Notes: a model not told the origin generated them from the sequence alone. DNA of 64,000 bases from Aquincolibacterium sp964606385 (GCA_964606385.1 CAZSFZ010000003.1:62001-126000), one strand, 5' to 3'; positions 34,857 through 44,469 are shown, counted from the first letter of the stretch. Program-made: numbers and translations.

Positions 34857-35729
34857 CTATGCCTTGGGGGGAAGCGGGACGAAGCCCAATTCATCCACGA
34901 TCTTCTGCCCCTGTTCGCTCACTACGAAGTCCAGGAACGCTTTGATGTCCCCCGCGGGTTTGAAAGCGGTGTACATATAGAGGTAGCGCGTGACTGGATA
35001 AGTCTTATCCATGGCGGTCTCTTTGGAAGGCAAAACAAAGCTATCGCCTTGTTTCCCGGCGACGGCCAGGGTTTTGACCTTCGGGGTTACATAGCCCAAA
35101 CCGTCATACCCGATAGCGCTGACGCTTTGCGCGGTCTCCGATATGATCGCCTCAGACGACGGAAGCATCAACGTGGAAGGGGCGAACTGTTCCGGGCCTT
35201 TTTCCTTTCCTTTTCTCAGCACATGTTCAAGAAAATACATGTGCGTTCCCGAATTCCGGTCCCGAGAAAGAAGAAGGATCTTTTGGTCATTTCCGCCGAC
35301 TTCATTCCAATTCGTGATCCTGCCGGTAAAAATATCGGAAAGCTGATCGATCGTCAGCTCTTTGACGGGATTAGCGGGATTCACGATCACGGCCAGTGCG
35401 TCGATGGCCACCTTGAACTCTTCCGGATAGGATCCGTTCTTTTGCGCGTCATCCATCTCTTTCTTTTTGATGGGACGGCTGGCATTGGCGATATCGGTCG
35501 TCCCGTTGATCAGCGCCGCGATCCCGGTCCCGGAACCGCCGCCTGTGACCGCAATGCTGACGTTGGGGTTTTTCCCCATAAATTCCTCAGCCCATGCCTG
35601 AGCAAGGTTCACGATCGTATCGGATCCTTTGATCTGGATCATCCCGTCGTTCTTTTTCGCAAAAGCGGGTCCTGCCCCTAAAAATCCCGCAAAAATTGCC
35701 ATGATGCATAGAACCGCGAATTTCTTCAT
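34857..35729 (-). CDS. pstS: Phosphate-binding protein PstS
   Basis: 290 residues with a signal peptide (hydrophobic about 5-23, cut after AFA) and the phosphate-binding sites IKGSDTIVNLAQAW, GGGSGTGIAALINGTTDIANASRP and SRDRNSGTHMYF, as in PstS/SphX proteins. It captures phosphate in the periplasm for PstCAB. No lipobox is seen. It has its own Pho-box-like sequence between the porin stop and its start, and GGGAGG is placed about six bases before the ATG. Confidence 0.95.
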   Translation of the reverse strand: MKKFAVLCIMAIFAGFLGAGPAFAKKNDGMIQIKGSDTIVNLAQAWAEEFMGKNPNVSIAVTGGGSGTGIAALINGTTDIANASRPIKKKEMDDAQKNGSYPEEFKVAIDALAVIVNPANPVKELTIDQLSDIFTGRITNWNEVGGNDQKILLLSRDRNSGTHMYFLEHVLRKGKEKGPEQFAPSTLMLPSSEAIISETAQSVSAIGYDGLGYVTPKVKTLAVAGKQGDSFVLPSKETAMDKTYPVTRYLYMYTAFKPAGDIKAFLDFVVSEQGQKIVDELGFVPLPPKA

Positions 35730-35783
35730 GCTCCACCTCCCTTGATTTCAGCTTTTAGTGTAACCAAATTCAAATCATCCGGA

Positions 35784-35800
35784 TGTAAAATCCTTGTAAA
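35784..35800 (-). promoter_or_regulatory. Pho-box-like direct repeat before pstS
   Basis: On the minus strand TTTACA occurs twice, eleven bases apart (35795-35800 and 35784-35789). Response-regulator PhoB/PhoP sites are direct repeats with 11-base spacing; the TTTACA word resembles the PhoP/SphR type more than the E. coli CTGTCAT type. It lies 55-70 bases upstream of pstS. Confidence 0.55.
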
Positions 35801-35803
35801 CTC

Positions 35804-37282
35804 TTAGAATTTCCAGTTCATATCCAGCTGTAACCGGCGTTGTTCCTGATCGAGGATCCCTCCCGTCCCCTGGTTAAGATTATTCACAAAATACAATCCC
35901 GCGTTCACGGCCAGGGCATCCGTCAAATTGTATCCCGCCTTGATCACGCTCCCCCGCTTCCCGGAGTGGCCGTTATAACCGAAGTCGCTGTCATTGAACC
36001 CCGGCACGGCATTATCCCCGATCCATTTGTAGGCATACCCGACTTCCCAATCATGTTTTTTCTTGAGCGCGCCGACCTTAATGCCGATCGCCCAGGCGTC
36101 GCTGTCCGTTCGCCCGGGAACGTTATAGCGGTTGTTCGCCTTGTTCCCGATATTGGAGATCCAGTCAAAGTACGGCCGGACCGGGACGCCATAAGGGTAG
36201 AAGGCGATCTCGTTATAGATCTCCCAGAGATCGAATCGTCCGGCGGCCAGCTGGGTCGTAGAACCGGGAATAAGGGGGTTGCCTCGGGCAAGCGATACCC
36301 CGCCGACCATAAAATTGCTACCGGTCGCGTAATTCCCGAAATTGTAATACGACACGGCGGAAAGAAGATCGACCGGCCTTTCCATTAAACCTGTATAAAA
36401 AACCGGGTTGATCCCGAGCTGGAATGCAAAAAGGTTGGCGTCGCCTCCCCCCGACGTATTGGCATCTTCATCAAGGACAAATTGTCCCGAGGTGAGATAA
36501 CCTTTGAGATCAAAGTTGCTGGTATCCAGGAGCTTAAGGTCTGCTTTTTCATAAATACCCTCGGGTTTCACGTCGCGGTCCCAAAGGATATCCGACGATC
36601 CTTTTTCGAAAGGATTGTCGAATTTCCCGGCCGTCACGTTCAGATTCTCGACAGGTCCTATTTTGGCCCAATCCGGGGTATAGGCGGCAAAGACCTTTTC
36701 GATATAAATAGGTTTGAAATTGAAGTTTCCATCCAGGCTGGTATTGGTGGAAGTCGGATCGCTATTCAGCGCCGAAGACCCGGCGGAAATCCCGGAAGTG
36801 GTCGGTCCCTCGCCTGAGGCAAGGTAAAAACCGATATTCATCTGATCGCTGAATTTCTTTTCCCATCCGAAGCGTAGTCGGTAACGGAACCGGTTCCGGT
36901 CATCGTTCTCGGTCACCGCCCCGCTGTTATTTTGGAACGCTTCGTAGCGGAGCCGGAGATCCCCTTTGAATTTCAGGTTCTTGAGCCATTTGTCCGCGCC
37001 GCCGGTCGCGTCGGTCAGCCGCTGTTTGAATTCTTCTTCGCTCATGGGCGGTGTTGATTCGACCCCAGCCGGAGCCATCTGGATCTTTCCGCCCCCGCCG
37101 GCTTTCAGGGCTTCGAGCTCCGATTTTTGAGCCATCACCGTCGATTGGAGTTCGCTCATTTGTTTCTGCATGTTCTTGACCAACGTCATGAGCTCCGCTT
37201 CATTAGCGAATGCCGTTGACGAAAAAATTATGGGGCAAAGGGCCAGCAGGCTTGCCGCCCTGATGAAAGAGTGATGCTTCAT
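35804..37282 (-). CDS. Outer-membrane porin, probably phosphate-responsive
   Basis: 492 residues from the ATG at 37282, which begins a clear signal peptide (MKHHSFIRAASLLAL, cut after AFA). A short coiled coil rich in Met, Gln and Leu follows (about 27-62), as in trimeric porins that touch peptidoglycan, then a long barrel region of alternating residues ending LQLDMNWKF with the terminal aromatic needed by the BAM machinery. It fits the putative-porin (PF16930-like) group. Its position at the head of the pst operon with a Pho-box-like site suggests a phosphate- or anion-selective pore. Confidence 0.88.
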   Translation of the reverse strand: MKHHSFIRAASLLALCPIIFSSTAFANEAELMTLVKNMQKQMSELQSTVMAQKSELEALKAGGGGKIQMAPAGVESTPPMSEEEFKQRLTDATGGADKWLKNLKFKGDLRLRYEAFQNNSGAVTENDDRNRFRYRLRFGWEKKFSDQMNIGFYLASGEGPTTSGISAGSSALNSDPTSTNTSLDGNFNFKPIYIEKVFAAYTPDWAKIGPVENLNVTAGKFDNPFEKGSSDILWDRDVKPEGIYEKADLKLLDTSNFDLKGYLTSGQFVLDEDANTSGGGDANLFAFQLGINPVFYTGLMERPVDLLSAVSYYNFGNYATGSNFMVGGVSLARGNPLIPGSTTQLAAGRFDLWEIYNEIAFYPYGVPVRPYFDWISNIGNKANNRYNVPGRTDSDAWAIGIKVGALKKKHDWEVGYAYKWIGDNAVPGFNDSDFGYNGHSGKRGSVIKAGYNLTDALAVNAGLYFVNNLNQGTGGILDQEQRRLQLDMNWKF

Positions 37283-37381
37283 AAGTTTCCTTCTCCCTTT
37301 TTGAGATGAGTCCGGAACCTTCCTGGTCCCGTCCGGTTTGATGTTCATGCTGAGAGCATAAAAGACCGGTGTCAGGTCCGT

Positions 37382-37408
37382 TTGACAATCTTGTAAAATG
37401 TAGGTAAA
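37382..37408 (-). promoter_or_regulatory. Pho-box-like repeats before the porin gene
   Basis: On the minus strand TTTACC (37403-37408) and TTTACA (37392-37397) are eleven bases apart, followed by a weaker TGTCAA (37382-37387). The word and spacing match the pstS site. It lies in the 185-base gap between the divergent porin and phoB genes, so it could also autoregulate phoBR. Confidence 0.55.
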
Positions 37409-37467
37409 GAGAAGCTTTGCGGCTTCTGGGGGTCGGCCCATTATGGTAAAATGCCATCATCAAGCTT

Positions 37468-38157
37468 ATGGCGAACACGACCCTCCTCGCGATCGAAGAT
37501 GAAAAGAACATTCTCGAGCTCGTGAAATACAATCTCGAGAAGGAGGGCTTTCATGTCCTCACGGCATCCCGGGGCAACGCAGGACTAAACATAGCCCTCA
37601 AAGAAAAACCTTCCCTGATCATTCTGGACCTCATGCTCCCCGAGATGAACGGCCTTGAGATCTGCAGGGCGTTAAAGCAGAACGACAAGACGCGTTCGAT
37701 CCCCATCATCATGCTGACCGCCAAGGGGACGGAAGCCGATAAGGTGGTGGGGCTGGAACTCGGCGCGGATGATTACATGACGAAGCCCTTCAGCCCGCGG
37801 GAACTGGTGGCGCGAGTCAAAGCGGTGCTCCGCCGCGTTCAAGAAAAGGTGCCTGAAGAAATTCTGCGTTCGGGAACGATCGAGCTGGATGTCACGAAAC
37901 ATGAACTGCGCTTGAAAGGAAAGCCCGTTGAGACCACCGCTAAAGAATTCGAGCTGCTGCGCATCCTGATGAGCTCTAAAGAGCGTGCGCTGAGCCGTGA
38001 ACTTCTTTTATCAAAGGTTTGGGGATATGAGCACTCTATGAACATCGAAACGCGCACGGTGGATATGCATATCGGACAGCTCCGGAAAAAGCTGGGAAAA
38101 GAGTCCGAGCGGATCGTCACGGTCAAAAGCGTCGGTTATCGCTTCGACGGAGCATAA
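37468..38157 (+). CDS. phoB: Phosphate regulon response regulator PhoB
   Basis: 229-residue OmpR/PhoB-family regulator. The receiver domain (1-120) has the acidic pair near the start (IEDE), phospho-acceptor Asp in LIILDLMLPEMNG and Lys in MLTAKG. The C-terminal winged helix has MNIETRTVDMHIGQLRKKLG and TVKSVGYRF. Context (pst genes divergent, phoR downstream) fixes the assignment. TATGGTAAAAT, an extended -10-like element, ends only 15 bases before the ATG, so the leader would be very short. Confidence 0.95.
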   Translation: MANTTLLAIEDEKNILELVKYNLEKEGFHVLTASRGNAGLNIALKEKPSLIILDLMLPEMNGLEICRALKQNDKTRSIPIIMLTAKGTEADKVVGLELGADDYMTKPFSPRELVARVKAVLRRVQEKVPEEILRSGTIELDVTKHELRLKGKPVETTAKEFELLRILMSSKERALSRELLLSKVWGYEHSMNIETRTVDMHIGQLRKKLGKESERIVTVKSVGYRFDGA

Positions 38158-38158
38158 T

Positions 38159-39937
38159 ATGGCCATTCCCAAGACCAGTTTTGTCAACCGCCTCCTCGTG
38201 CTGTACGGGGTTGTGTTCATCCTTGTCCTGGTGGTCACAGACTGGACGCTTTCTCATTTTCTTCAAAAGCGCGACCTGCATGAACTCGAACGCTCCCTGA
38301 CCCGCCAGACCCTGTTGATCCGTGAAATAGCGCTTCCCCTACTGGAAAATACCCGGCGCCTTCAGGAGCAACTTAAAAAGATCACGGCGGAAACAAGCGT
38401 CCGGGTCACGGTCATCTCTCCCGCCGGAAAGGTCTTGGCGGATTCGAGTGAAAGCCTGGAACAGCTATCTCAAATGGATAATCACGCCATGCGCCCGGAG
38501 GTTGCAGCAGCCTTCAAAAAAGAGACGGGGATGAGCATTCGCTACAGCACGACCCTGAAAACGCGGATGCTTTATATCGCGACTCCGATTTTGGACCATC
38601 AAAGAATCGCGGGGGTTGTACGCACGGCAACACCGATCGCGCGCGTCGACGAAGTTTTGGCCTCGGTCCGGCGCCCCATGATGCTCGCGGCCTTTATCGG
38701 TATTTTGATCGTGCTTGTTTCCGGCATGCTTTTCAGTAATCACCTCAGCAAACGCATCCGCCGCATCACCTCCGTCGCGGAACGCTACGCCCGGGAGGAT
38801 TGGTCCGAAAAGATCCTGATCGACGGCCGGGATGAGCTAAAAATGCTCGCGAATACCATGAACCAGATGGCCGCCGCCCTTCGTTCGCGGATCGAGGACC
38901 TGGAACACGAGAAAGGAAAGATCTCGGTCATCCTGGGCCATATGAATGAAGGGGTGATCGCGATCGACCCGCGGAAACAATGCATTATGGCAAACCCCGC
39001 CGCAGAAAAGATCTTCGGGTTCTCCGGGACCCCGCTCGCAGGGAAAGGCCTGATCGAGATCACGCGTCATCCCCAGCTAGAGAGAATTGTGGACCAGGCT
39101 CTCCGGGAACAAAAAATCGCATCCGGGCAGATCCAGACATCCGGTCATGAGAAAAAAACGCTTCACGTGAACGTGATCGTCCTCGGCCCTCATGTCCGCA
39201 ATATCGGCGGCATTCTGGTGTTCCATGACATTACGGAACTTTTCCGGCTTGAAAATATCCGGAAAGAATTCGTAGCCAACGTTTCCCATGAACTCCGGAC
39301 CCCGCTCACCTCAATCAAGGGTTTTGTCGAAACGCTTTTGGGCGGCGCCGCAAAAGATCCTGACGCGAGCGAAAAGTTCCTGAGGATCGTGGCCGAAGAA
39401 ACGGACCGCCTGGGACGTCTCGTGGAAGATATTTTAACGCTCGGGGAGATCGAACAAGGCGCCGTCTTGATGAAAAAGGAGAAGATCGTTCTTTCTTCGG
39501 AGCTTTCTGCGGTCCTGGAACGATTCAAACCGCAGATCCTTGAAAAAAAGGTCTCTGTCGAAAACCGGATCCCTGAAAGGCCCCTGCGGGTGTCCGGGGA
39601 CAGGGATAAGGTCCGTCAGGTCTTCGTGAACCTCATCGGGAACGCCATTAAATTCAACAAACCCGGCGGTAAGATCATTCTATCGGCGGATCAGACCGCG
39701 GAGGGGCTTACGGTCACTGTCGAGGATACGGGGATCGGCATCCCGGAGGAGGCCCGACAAAGGATTTTCGAACGCTTTTTCCGTGTGGATAAGGCGCGTT
39801 CGAAAGAACTGGGGGGAACGGGCTTAGGACTAGCCATCGTCAAGCACATCATGGAAGCCCACGGCGGCCGCGCTTCCTGCGCAAGCACCGTCGGCCAAGG
39901 TTCCCGCTTTTCCGTTTTCTTTCCCTGCGCAGGTTAG
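38159..39937 (+). CDS. phoR: Phosphate regulon sensor histidine kinase PhoR
   Basis: 592-residue membrane kinase, one base after phoB. Transmembrane helix 1 (about 12-32), a periplasmic domain of roughly 140 residues, helix 2 (about 178-200), HAMP (SKRIRRITSVAERYAREDW), PAS (ILGHMNEGVIAIDP), HisKA with SHELRTPLTSIKG, and HATPase with NLIGNAIKFN, DTGIGIP and GTGLGLAIVKHIMEAHGG. The extra-cytoplasmic domain is larger than in E. coli PhoR and resembles the Gram-positive/cyanobacterial layout. Its stop overlaps that of gapN on the other strand, leaving no room for a separate terminator. Confidence 0.95.
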   Translation: MAIPKTSFVNRLLVLYGVVFILVLVVTDWTLSHFLQKRDLHELERSLTRQTLLIREIALPLLENTRRLQEQLKKITAETSVRVTVISPAGKVLADSSESLEQLSQMDNHAMRPEVAAAFKKETGMSIRYSTTLKTRMLYIATPILDHQRIAGVVRTATPIARVDEVLASVRRPMMLAAFIGILIVLVSGMLFSNHLSKRIRRITSVAERYAREDWSEKILIDGRDELKMLANTMNQMAAALRSRIEDLEHEKGKISVILGHMNEGVIAIDPRKQCIMANPAAEKIFGFSGTPLAGKGLIEITRHPQLERIVDQALREQKIASGQIQTSGHEKKTLHVNVIVLGPHVRNIGGILVFHDITELFRLENIRKEFVANVSHELRTPLTSIKGFVETLLGGAAKDPDASEKFLRIVAEETDRLGRLVEDILTLGEIEQGAVLMKKEKIVLSSELSAVLERFKPQILEKKVSVENRIPERPLRVSGDRDKVRQVFVNLIGNAIKFNKPGGKIILSADQTAEGLTVTVEDTGIGIPEEARQRIFERFFRVDKARSKELGGTGLGLAIVKHIMEAHGGRASCASTVGQGSRFSVFFPCAG

Positions 39938-41388
39938 TGAAAATTAAGGACGATCGTCTTGGCGCGGGTCATGGCCTCGATCGAATAACGGATCCCCTGG
40001 GTCCCCATCCCCGAGCTTTTCACCCCGATAAAAGGAAAATGATCCGGCCCGCGTTCCGTTTTCCCGTTCACCTGCACGGTGCCGACGTCGAGCTGCGCGC
40101 CGACCCTGAAAGCCGTGTCCACATTTTCCGTGAATACGGAGGCCTGGAGTCCGTATTCCGATTCATTCGTGATCCGCACCGCTTCTTCCACGCTCTTGAC
40201 CCGTAAAATAGGAAGCACAGGGCCAAAAGGTTCCTCCCAGGCAACGCGCATGTCCACGGTCACGCGATCAAAAAGAGTGGGATAAACCAGGTTCTTTTCG
40301 CGTTTATTCCCGATCAAAAGCTTCGCGCCTTTGGCGATCGCGTCATCGATCAGCTCCTGCACAAAATCCGCGGCTTCGATTGAAATGAGCGGCGTGATGT
40401 CGGCATTATCCTCCGGACGTCCCACGGTCATCTTTTGGATGCGCGGCAGAAGCTCGGCGATAAGCTTGTCCGCCACGGATTCCAGGACCAGAATACGCTT
40501 CACGGCCGTGCAGCGCTGGCCGGAAAAAGAAAAAGCGCCGGCCACGATATGTTCCGCGGTCAGAGGAATGTCCGCGTCCTCAAGGACCACGGCCGCGTCT
40601 TTGCCGCCGAGTTCGAGCAGAAGGGGTTTCATGCCCACGAGGGTCGCGATGTGTTTTCCCACCTTGCTGCTTCCGGTAAAAGCGACCATATTGACAAGCG
40701 GATGACTGACCAGATGATCGCCGATCGCGCGGCCCTGCCCCGTAATGACGTTCAGCACACCCGCCGGGATCCCCGCTTCGCAAAAGACGCGCGCCAGGTA
40801 AAGGGCGCTGATCGCCCCCTGGGTCGGCGGCTTGAAAACCACGGAATTCCCGGCGATGAGCGCGGGCGCGATCTTGGAAGCCGCGAGGTTGATGGGATAA
40901 TTGAACGGAGCGACCGCGAGCACAACGCCAAGCGGCACGCGATTCATGATGGAAAGCTTGGTTTCGTTAAATCCTGGAAAAGCGCCCGAGGAAAGGCTCT
41001 CACCCGTGACACGCTTCCCCTCTTCCGCCGTGAAAGTGATGAGATCGGCCGTGCGCGTTACTTCGGAAAGCGAGGATTTCCTGTTCTTGGCGATCTCCCG
41101 TACCAGAACATTCGCGATCGTTTCTTTTTCCCGTAAAAGGATCTGTGCCGCGCGATGGAGGATCTCCGCGCGTTCACTCACCGGGACCTCCATCCATTTT
41201 TTTTGAGCGGCCGCCGAAGATCTCAGAAATTCATCGGCTTCTTCCACGGTCATGGCCGGGACTTCCCCGACGAGCGACCCATCCAGCGGCGAAAGGATCC
41301 TGTCCCATTTTTTCGTCTTGGGGTCAACCCACTCGCCGTTCAGAAGATTTTTGTATTTTTGACCATCGCTAAACAGACAACGGAACAT
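39934..41388 (-). CDS. gapN: NADP-dependent non-phosphorylating glyceraldehyde-3-phosphate dehydrogenase
   Basis: 484-residue aldehyde dehydrogenase closely resembling streptococcal GapN along its whole length. Shared stretches include NLLNGEWV at the start, VAPFNYPINLA, FKPPTQGAISAL, the general base Glu in LELGGKDAAV, the catalytic Cys in FSGQRCTAVKR, WEEPFGPVLPI and QGIRYSIEAMT at the end. It oxidises glyceraldehyde-3-phosphate straight to 3-phosphoglycerate, making NADPH and bypassing the ATP-yielding step. A generic aldehyde dehydrogenase is less likely given the match. It follows DUF2203 after 25 bases. Confidence 0.92.
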   Translation of the reverse strand: MFRCLFSDGQKYKNLLNGEWVDPKTKKWDRILSPLDGSLVGEVPAMTVEEADEFLRSSAAAQKKWMEVPVSERAEILHRAAQILLREKETIANVLVREIAKNRKSSLSEVTRTADLITFTAEEGKRVTGESLSSGAFPGFNETKLSIMNRVPLGVVLAVAPFNYPINLAASKIAPALIAGNSVVFKPPTQGAISALYLARVFCEAGIPAGVLNVITGQGRAIGDHLVSHPLVNMVAFTGSSKVGKHIATLVGMKPLLLELGGKDAAVVLEDADIPLTAEHIVAGAFSFSGQRCTAVKRILVLESVADKLIAELLPRIQKMTVGRPEDNADITPLISIEAADFVQELIDDAIAKGAKLLIGNKREKNLVYPTLFDRVTVDMRVAWEEPFGPVLPILRVKSVEEAVRITNESEYGLQASVFTENVDTAFRVGAQLDVGTVQVNGKTERGPDHFPFIGVKSSGMGTQGIRYSIEAMTRAKTIVLNFH

Positions 41389-41413
41389 CGGAGGTACCTC
41401 GCGGGGCTATTCG

Positions 41414-41857
41414 TTACTTGGACTTTTGGATTACGGATCTCGAGGAAAGAGGGATGCGGTCATGATTCTCGAGAGAGCGATAGTAGGTGATGCGGGGTTC
41501 GCCGAGATGCCAGGAAAAGTAGACTTCCTTGCCGTGATGCGTCCCGAGGAATTCAATGTGGCCTTTTTCCAGATCGCGGAGGAAACAGCCCTTGTCAAAA
41601 ATGGCCTCGACATCCTTTGCCAGGTCTTCGATCGCGTCTTCGAGGGCATGGATCCCGTCGTCCAGGTCCTCTTTCCCGTCCGGAAGTCCGTTCGTCCGCT
41701 CGGCCGCGCAGACCAGCTCATGCATGAAAATAAGGTCGTGGGTGCGGCTGTAGGATTCTTTCTTGGCCTTGAGGAGTTTCAATCGCTTTTCAAGTTCCGG
41801 GAGCAGGGCATCGGCTTCTTCCCTTGAAAAAACGCGTTTCTTTTTCGCGTGCTTCAC
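41414..41857 (-). CDS. DUF2203 family protein
   Basis: 147 residues. It starts with a basic stretch and RVFSREEADALLPELEKRL, the usual DUF2203 opening, followed by long amphipathic helices and a C-terminal VYFSWHLGEPRITYYRSL segment. No known function. It is cytoplasmic by composition and lies in a tight run with an ATP-grasp-like gene upstream and gapN downstream. Confidence 0.85.
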   Translation of the reverse strand: MKHAKKKRVFSREEADALLPELEKRLKLLKAKKESYSRTHDLIFMHELVCAAERTNGLPDGKEDLDDGIHALEDAIEDLAKDVEAIFDKGCFLRDLEKGHIEFLGTHHGKEVYFSWHLGEPRITYYRSLENHDRIPLSSRSVIQKSK

Positions 41858-41909
41858 AGATCCCTCCGGGTCATGACGGTTATTAGGCTACACCTCACGG
41901 GCTTCCGCT

Positions 41910-43274
41910 TCAAGCCCCAAAATGTTCAGGGGCGACATCGGACCAGATCGCGGGCATGAGACCGCCCCCCGTCGCGACGTTCACGACGCTCTCGTCGCTC
42001 AACCGCACGAACCCTCCGGCGTATTTTCCGCCGAAGACCAGCATGTTGAAATTGTATTTTTTGTAAATGAAGTCCAGTTTCTGGTTCACGATATCGGGCA
42101 CGGTCGTCGCCGGGACCGGCACCTGCTCCTGGATCACCCAGTCCCCTTCCTTGAGCGCCTTGTCCACGACCGCGTTCCAATCCCCGTCCGGTGTTTCACG
42201 TCCGATATGAACGCGCTGGGCGCCATGACTGGATCCTGAGGGTTTCAGGACCACGGTGTCTTTTTCATCCTTCAGGAAATCGATCAGGAATACTTTCCGG
42301 TGGCCATAAAAATCTTCGGCATCCGACAGGCAGCGGGTCCAGGGAAGATGCTGACGCTTCATTTCATTTTCGTTCTCGGTAAAAAAACGGTCGAATTCCC
42401 GGGAGGTCAGAAACGAGAAGATGGATTTGCTGGAAGCGAGGCGGGAGCGCAGGGGATTCACGACACACACTGCCTTGTCCTTGTAAGCGCTCAAAAGGTC
42501 GCGGACCTCATCCAGCCGCTCCAAGAGCTCATCAAAGATCACGCGCCGATAGATGAGATGCACGCGGAACCCCTTGTGATAAAGCTTGCCGCCCTTGTAT
42601 TGAAGTTCGCGCGGGTCCGCGATCGTGGTTTTATAGCCTTTGGATTCGAAATGGCTCTTCATATATTCGAACTCCGAAGAGGTCCTCGCGTGCCGCCAAT
42701 CGACGATCGCGATCTGGGGCGTTTCATAGCCGCCGAATTCCTCATAAACCGAAAGGAGGGTCGTGAGAATGCTTTGGACGCGCTCGCTCGCGGCCAAATG
42801 GTGCTCCTCGGCGAACGGCCAGATCAGTTCTTCGGAAAGAAACGCGGATTCCAGCTGGTCCGTGTACGCGGCGCCGGCCGGGGCATCACAATTGAACTCC
42901 AGAAGTTTCAGGCTCTCCCCTTCCAGAAGCGCGTCAAAACGGCTGAAAACAACGTTTTGGGAATAACCGGGGTCGATCCGCACAAGCTCCTCGGCTTCCG
43001 GGGAAAGGCGGAAATGGGCCCGGAGCTGGGCCTCTTCAAAATAAAGGCGCGCGGTCTTGTTGAGGATCTGGGAAAAAGCCGAGGCGGCCCTTTTCAGAAG
43101 ATGCTGCTGCTTGGGCGTAACGAAATAAGCCTTATAGAAAGCGGGAACGGTAAAACGCCCGTAGGCGAACGCGGGACTTTTGAGTTTTTCCCGGAATTTC
43201 AAGATGGCGGGGATAGCGCGGGCCTCATGGGTTTTCAGGTATTGATCGTACGCGTAATCAACATTCGCGCTCAT
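41910..43274 (-). CDS. Circularly permuted ATP-grasp-like protein
   Basis: 454 residues. LLEFNCDAPAGAAYTDQ near residue 145 and VVLKPSGSSHGAQRVHIG with WVIQEQVPVP later are typical of circularly permuted ATP-grasp proteins related to glutathionylspermidine synthase and the carboxylate-amine ligases of bacterial gene clusters. The substrate is unknown. It lies 40 bases after gltA and 52 bases before DUF2203, probably in one transcript, but no biochemical link to citrate synthase is apparent. Confidence 0.75.
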   Translation of the reverse strand: MSANVDYAYDQYLKTHEARAIPAILKFREKLKSPAFAYGRFTVPAFYKAYFVTPKQQHLLKRAASAFSQILNKTARLYFEEAQLRAHFRLSPEAEELVRIDPGYSQNVVFSRFDALLEGESLKLLEFNCDAPAGAAYTDQLESAFLSEELIWPFAEEHHLAASERVQSILTTLLSVYEEFGGYETPQIAIVDWRHARTSSEFEYMKSHFESKGYKTTIADPRELQYKGGKLYHKGFRVHLIYRRVIFDELLERLDEVRDLLSAYKDKAVCVVNPLRSRLASSKSIFSFLTSREFDRFFTENENEMKRQHLPWTRCLSDAEDFYGHRKVFLIDFLKDEKDTVVLKPSGSSHGAQRVHIGRETPDGDWNAVVDKALKEGDWVIQEQVPVPATTVPDIVNQKLDFIYKKYNFNMLVFGGKYAGGFVRLSDESVVNVATGGGLMPAIWSDVAPEHFGA

Positions 43275-43314
43275 GAAAAGCCCCGGTGGTCAGTGACAAT
43301 AAAATACTTTTACG

Positions 43315-44469
43315 CTATTTTCGGTCCTCGTGCGGGATGTAGTACTGCTCCTGCGGCCCGATATATTCCGCAAGCGGCCGGATCAGCCGGTTGTCCAGCT
43401 GCTGCTCGATCACATGGCCGCTCCAGCCCGCGACACGGCTTGCCGCGAAGACGGTCGTGAAAAAGTCGGGCGGGAACCCGAGAACGTAAAGCACGGGCGC
43501 CGAGAAAAAGTCCACATTGCAGGGGATCTTCTTCCGTTCCATCATGACCTTTTCGACTTCCGCCGCGATCTGCATCCATTCCGTTTTTCCGGCTTTGACG
43601 CAAAGATCGTTGGCGATCTGGCGGAACGCCTCGGCGCGCGGGTCACGGGTCTTGTAGATCCGGTGCCCGAATCCCATGACCTTCTTTTTCTCATCCAGAA
43701 GTTTGTTCACATAAGGAGCGGCATTCGCGGGCGTTCCGATCTCGAGGATCATTTCCATGGCGTACTGGTTCGCCGCGCCGTGCAGTTCGCCGGCCAGCGT
43801 CCCGACAGCGGAAGTGACCGCCGAATAAAGGTTCGACAGGGTCCCGGTCGTCACGCGGGCCGCGAAGGTCGAAGCGTTCAATCCGTGGTCCGCGAGAAGG
43901 ATCAGGTAGGCGTCCAGGGCCTTTTCCATCTCCGGCGTCGGCTTCACGCCGTGCATCATATAAAGGAAATTAGCGGCATGCGAAAGGTCCATATCCGGCG
44001 CGATCGGCTCTTTGCCTTCGCGAAGCCGGTGAAAAGCCGCGATGATCGTCGGGAAAACGCCCGTCAGGTGATAGGCCTTGCGAAGCGATTCTTCCGGATT
44101 CACGATATGCGCCCGGGGATCCAGGCTTCCCATCAGCGAACACATGGTGCGAAGAGCGCTCATGGGATGCGTCGTCGTCGGGATCAGCTTGAGCACTTTA
44201 AGCGCCAGCTCGGAAAGCGTTCTCTGCGCCTTCAGGGTTTCCTTGAAAACGCGAAGCTCATCGGCATTCGGAAGTTTCGCGTACCAGAGGTGATACGTCA
44301 CTTCCTCGAAATGGGATTTTTCGACCAATTCCCCGATCGGGATCCCGCGGTAAAGAAGCCGTCCGTTCTCGCCGTCGACATCACTTAAGGATGTCTGGGC
44401 GGCCACGACCCCTTCCAGGCCCTTGATCAGTTTTGACGCGCTTGATGGTTCTTTTTTCCTATTAGGCAT
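43315..44469 (-). CDS. gltA: Citrate synthase
   Basis: 384 residues from the ATG at 44469; the longer frame upstream is not conserved. GLEGVVAAQTSLSDVDGENGRLLYRGIPIGEL is the usual small-type start. Catalytic residues: His in ADHGLNASTF, His in MGFGHRIYK and Asp in NVDFFSAPVL. It is the short Gram-positive/archaeal-like type rather than the allosteric E. coli form; methylcitrate synthase cannot be excluded. Aconitase and isocitrate dehydrogenase 3-7 kb upstream support the citrate role. Confidence 0.93.
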   Translation of the reverse strand: MPNRKKEPSSASKLIKGLEGVVAAQTSLSDVDGENGRLLYRGIPIGELVEKSHFEEVTYHLWYAKLPNADELRVFKETLKAQRTLSELALKVLKLIPTTTHPMSALRTMCSLMGSLDPRAHIVNPEESLRKAYHLTGVFPTIIAAFHRLREGKEPIAPDMDLSHAANFLYMMHGVKPTPEMEKALDAYLILLADHGLNASTFAARVTTGTLSNLYSAVTSAVGTLAGELHGAANQYAMEMILEIGTPANAAPYVNKLLDEKKKVMGFGHRIYKTRDPRAEAFRQIANDLCVKAGKTEWMQIAAEVEKVMMERKKIPCNVDFFSAPVLYVLGFPPDFFTTVFAASRVAGWSGHVIEQQLDNRLIRPLAEYIGPQEQYYIPHEDRK

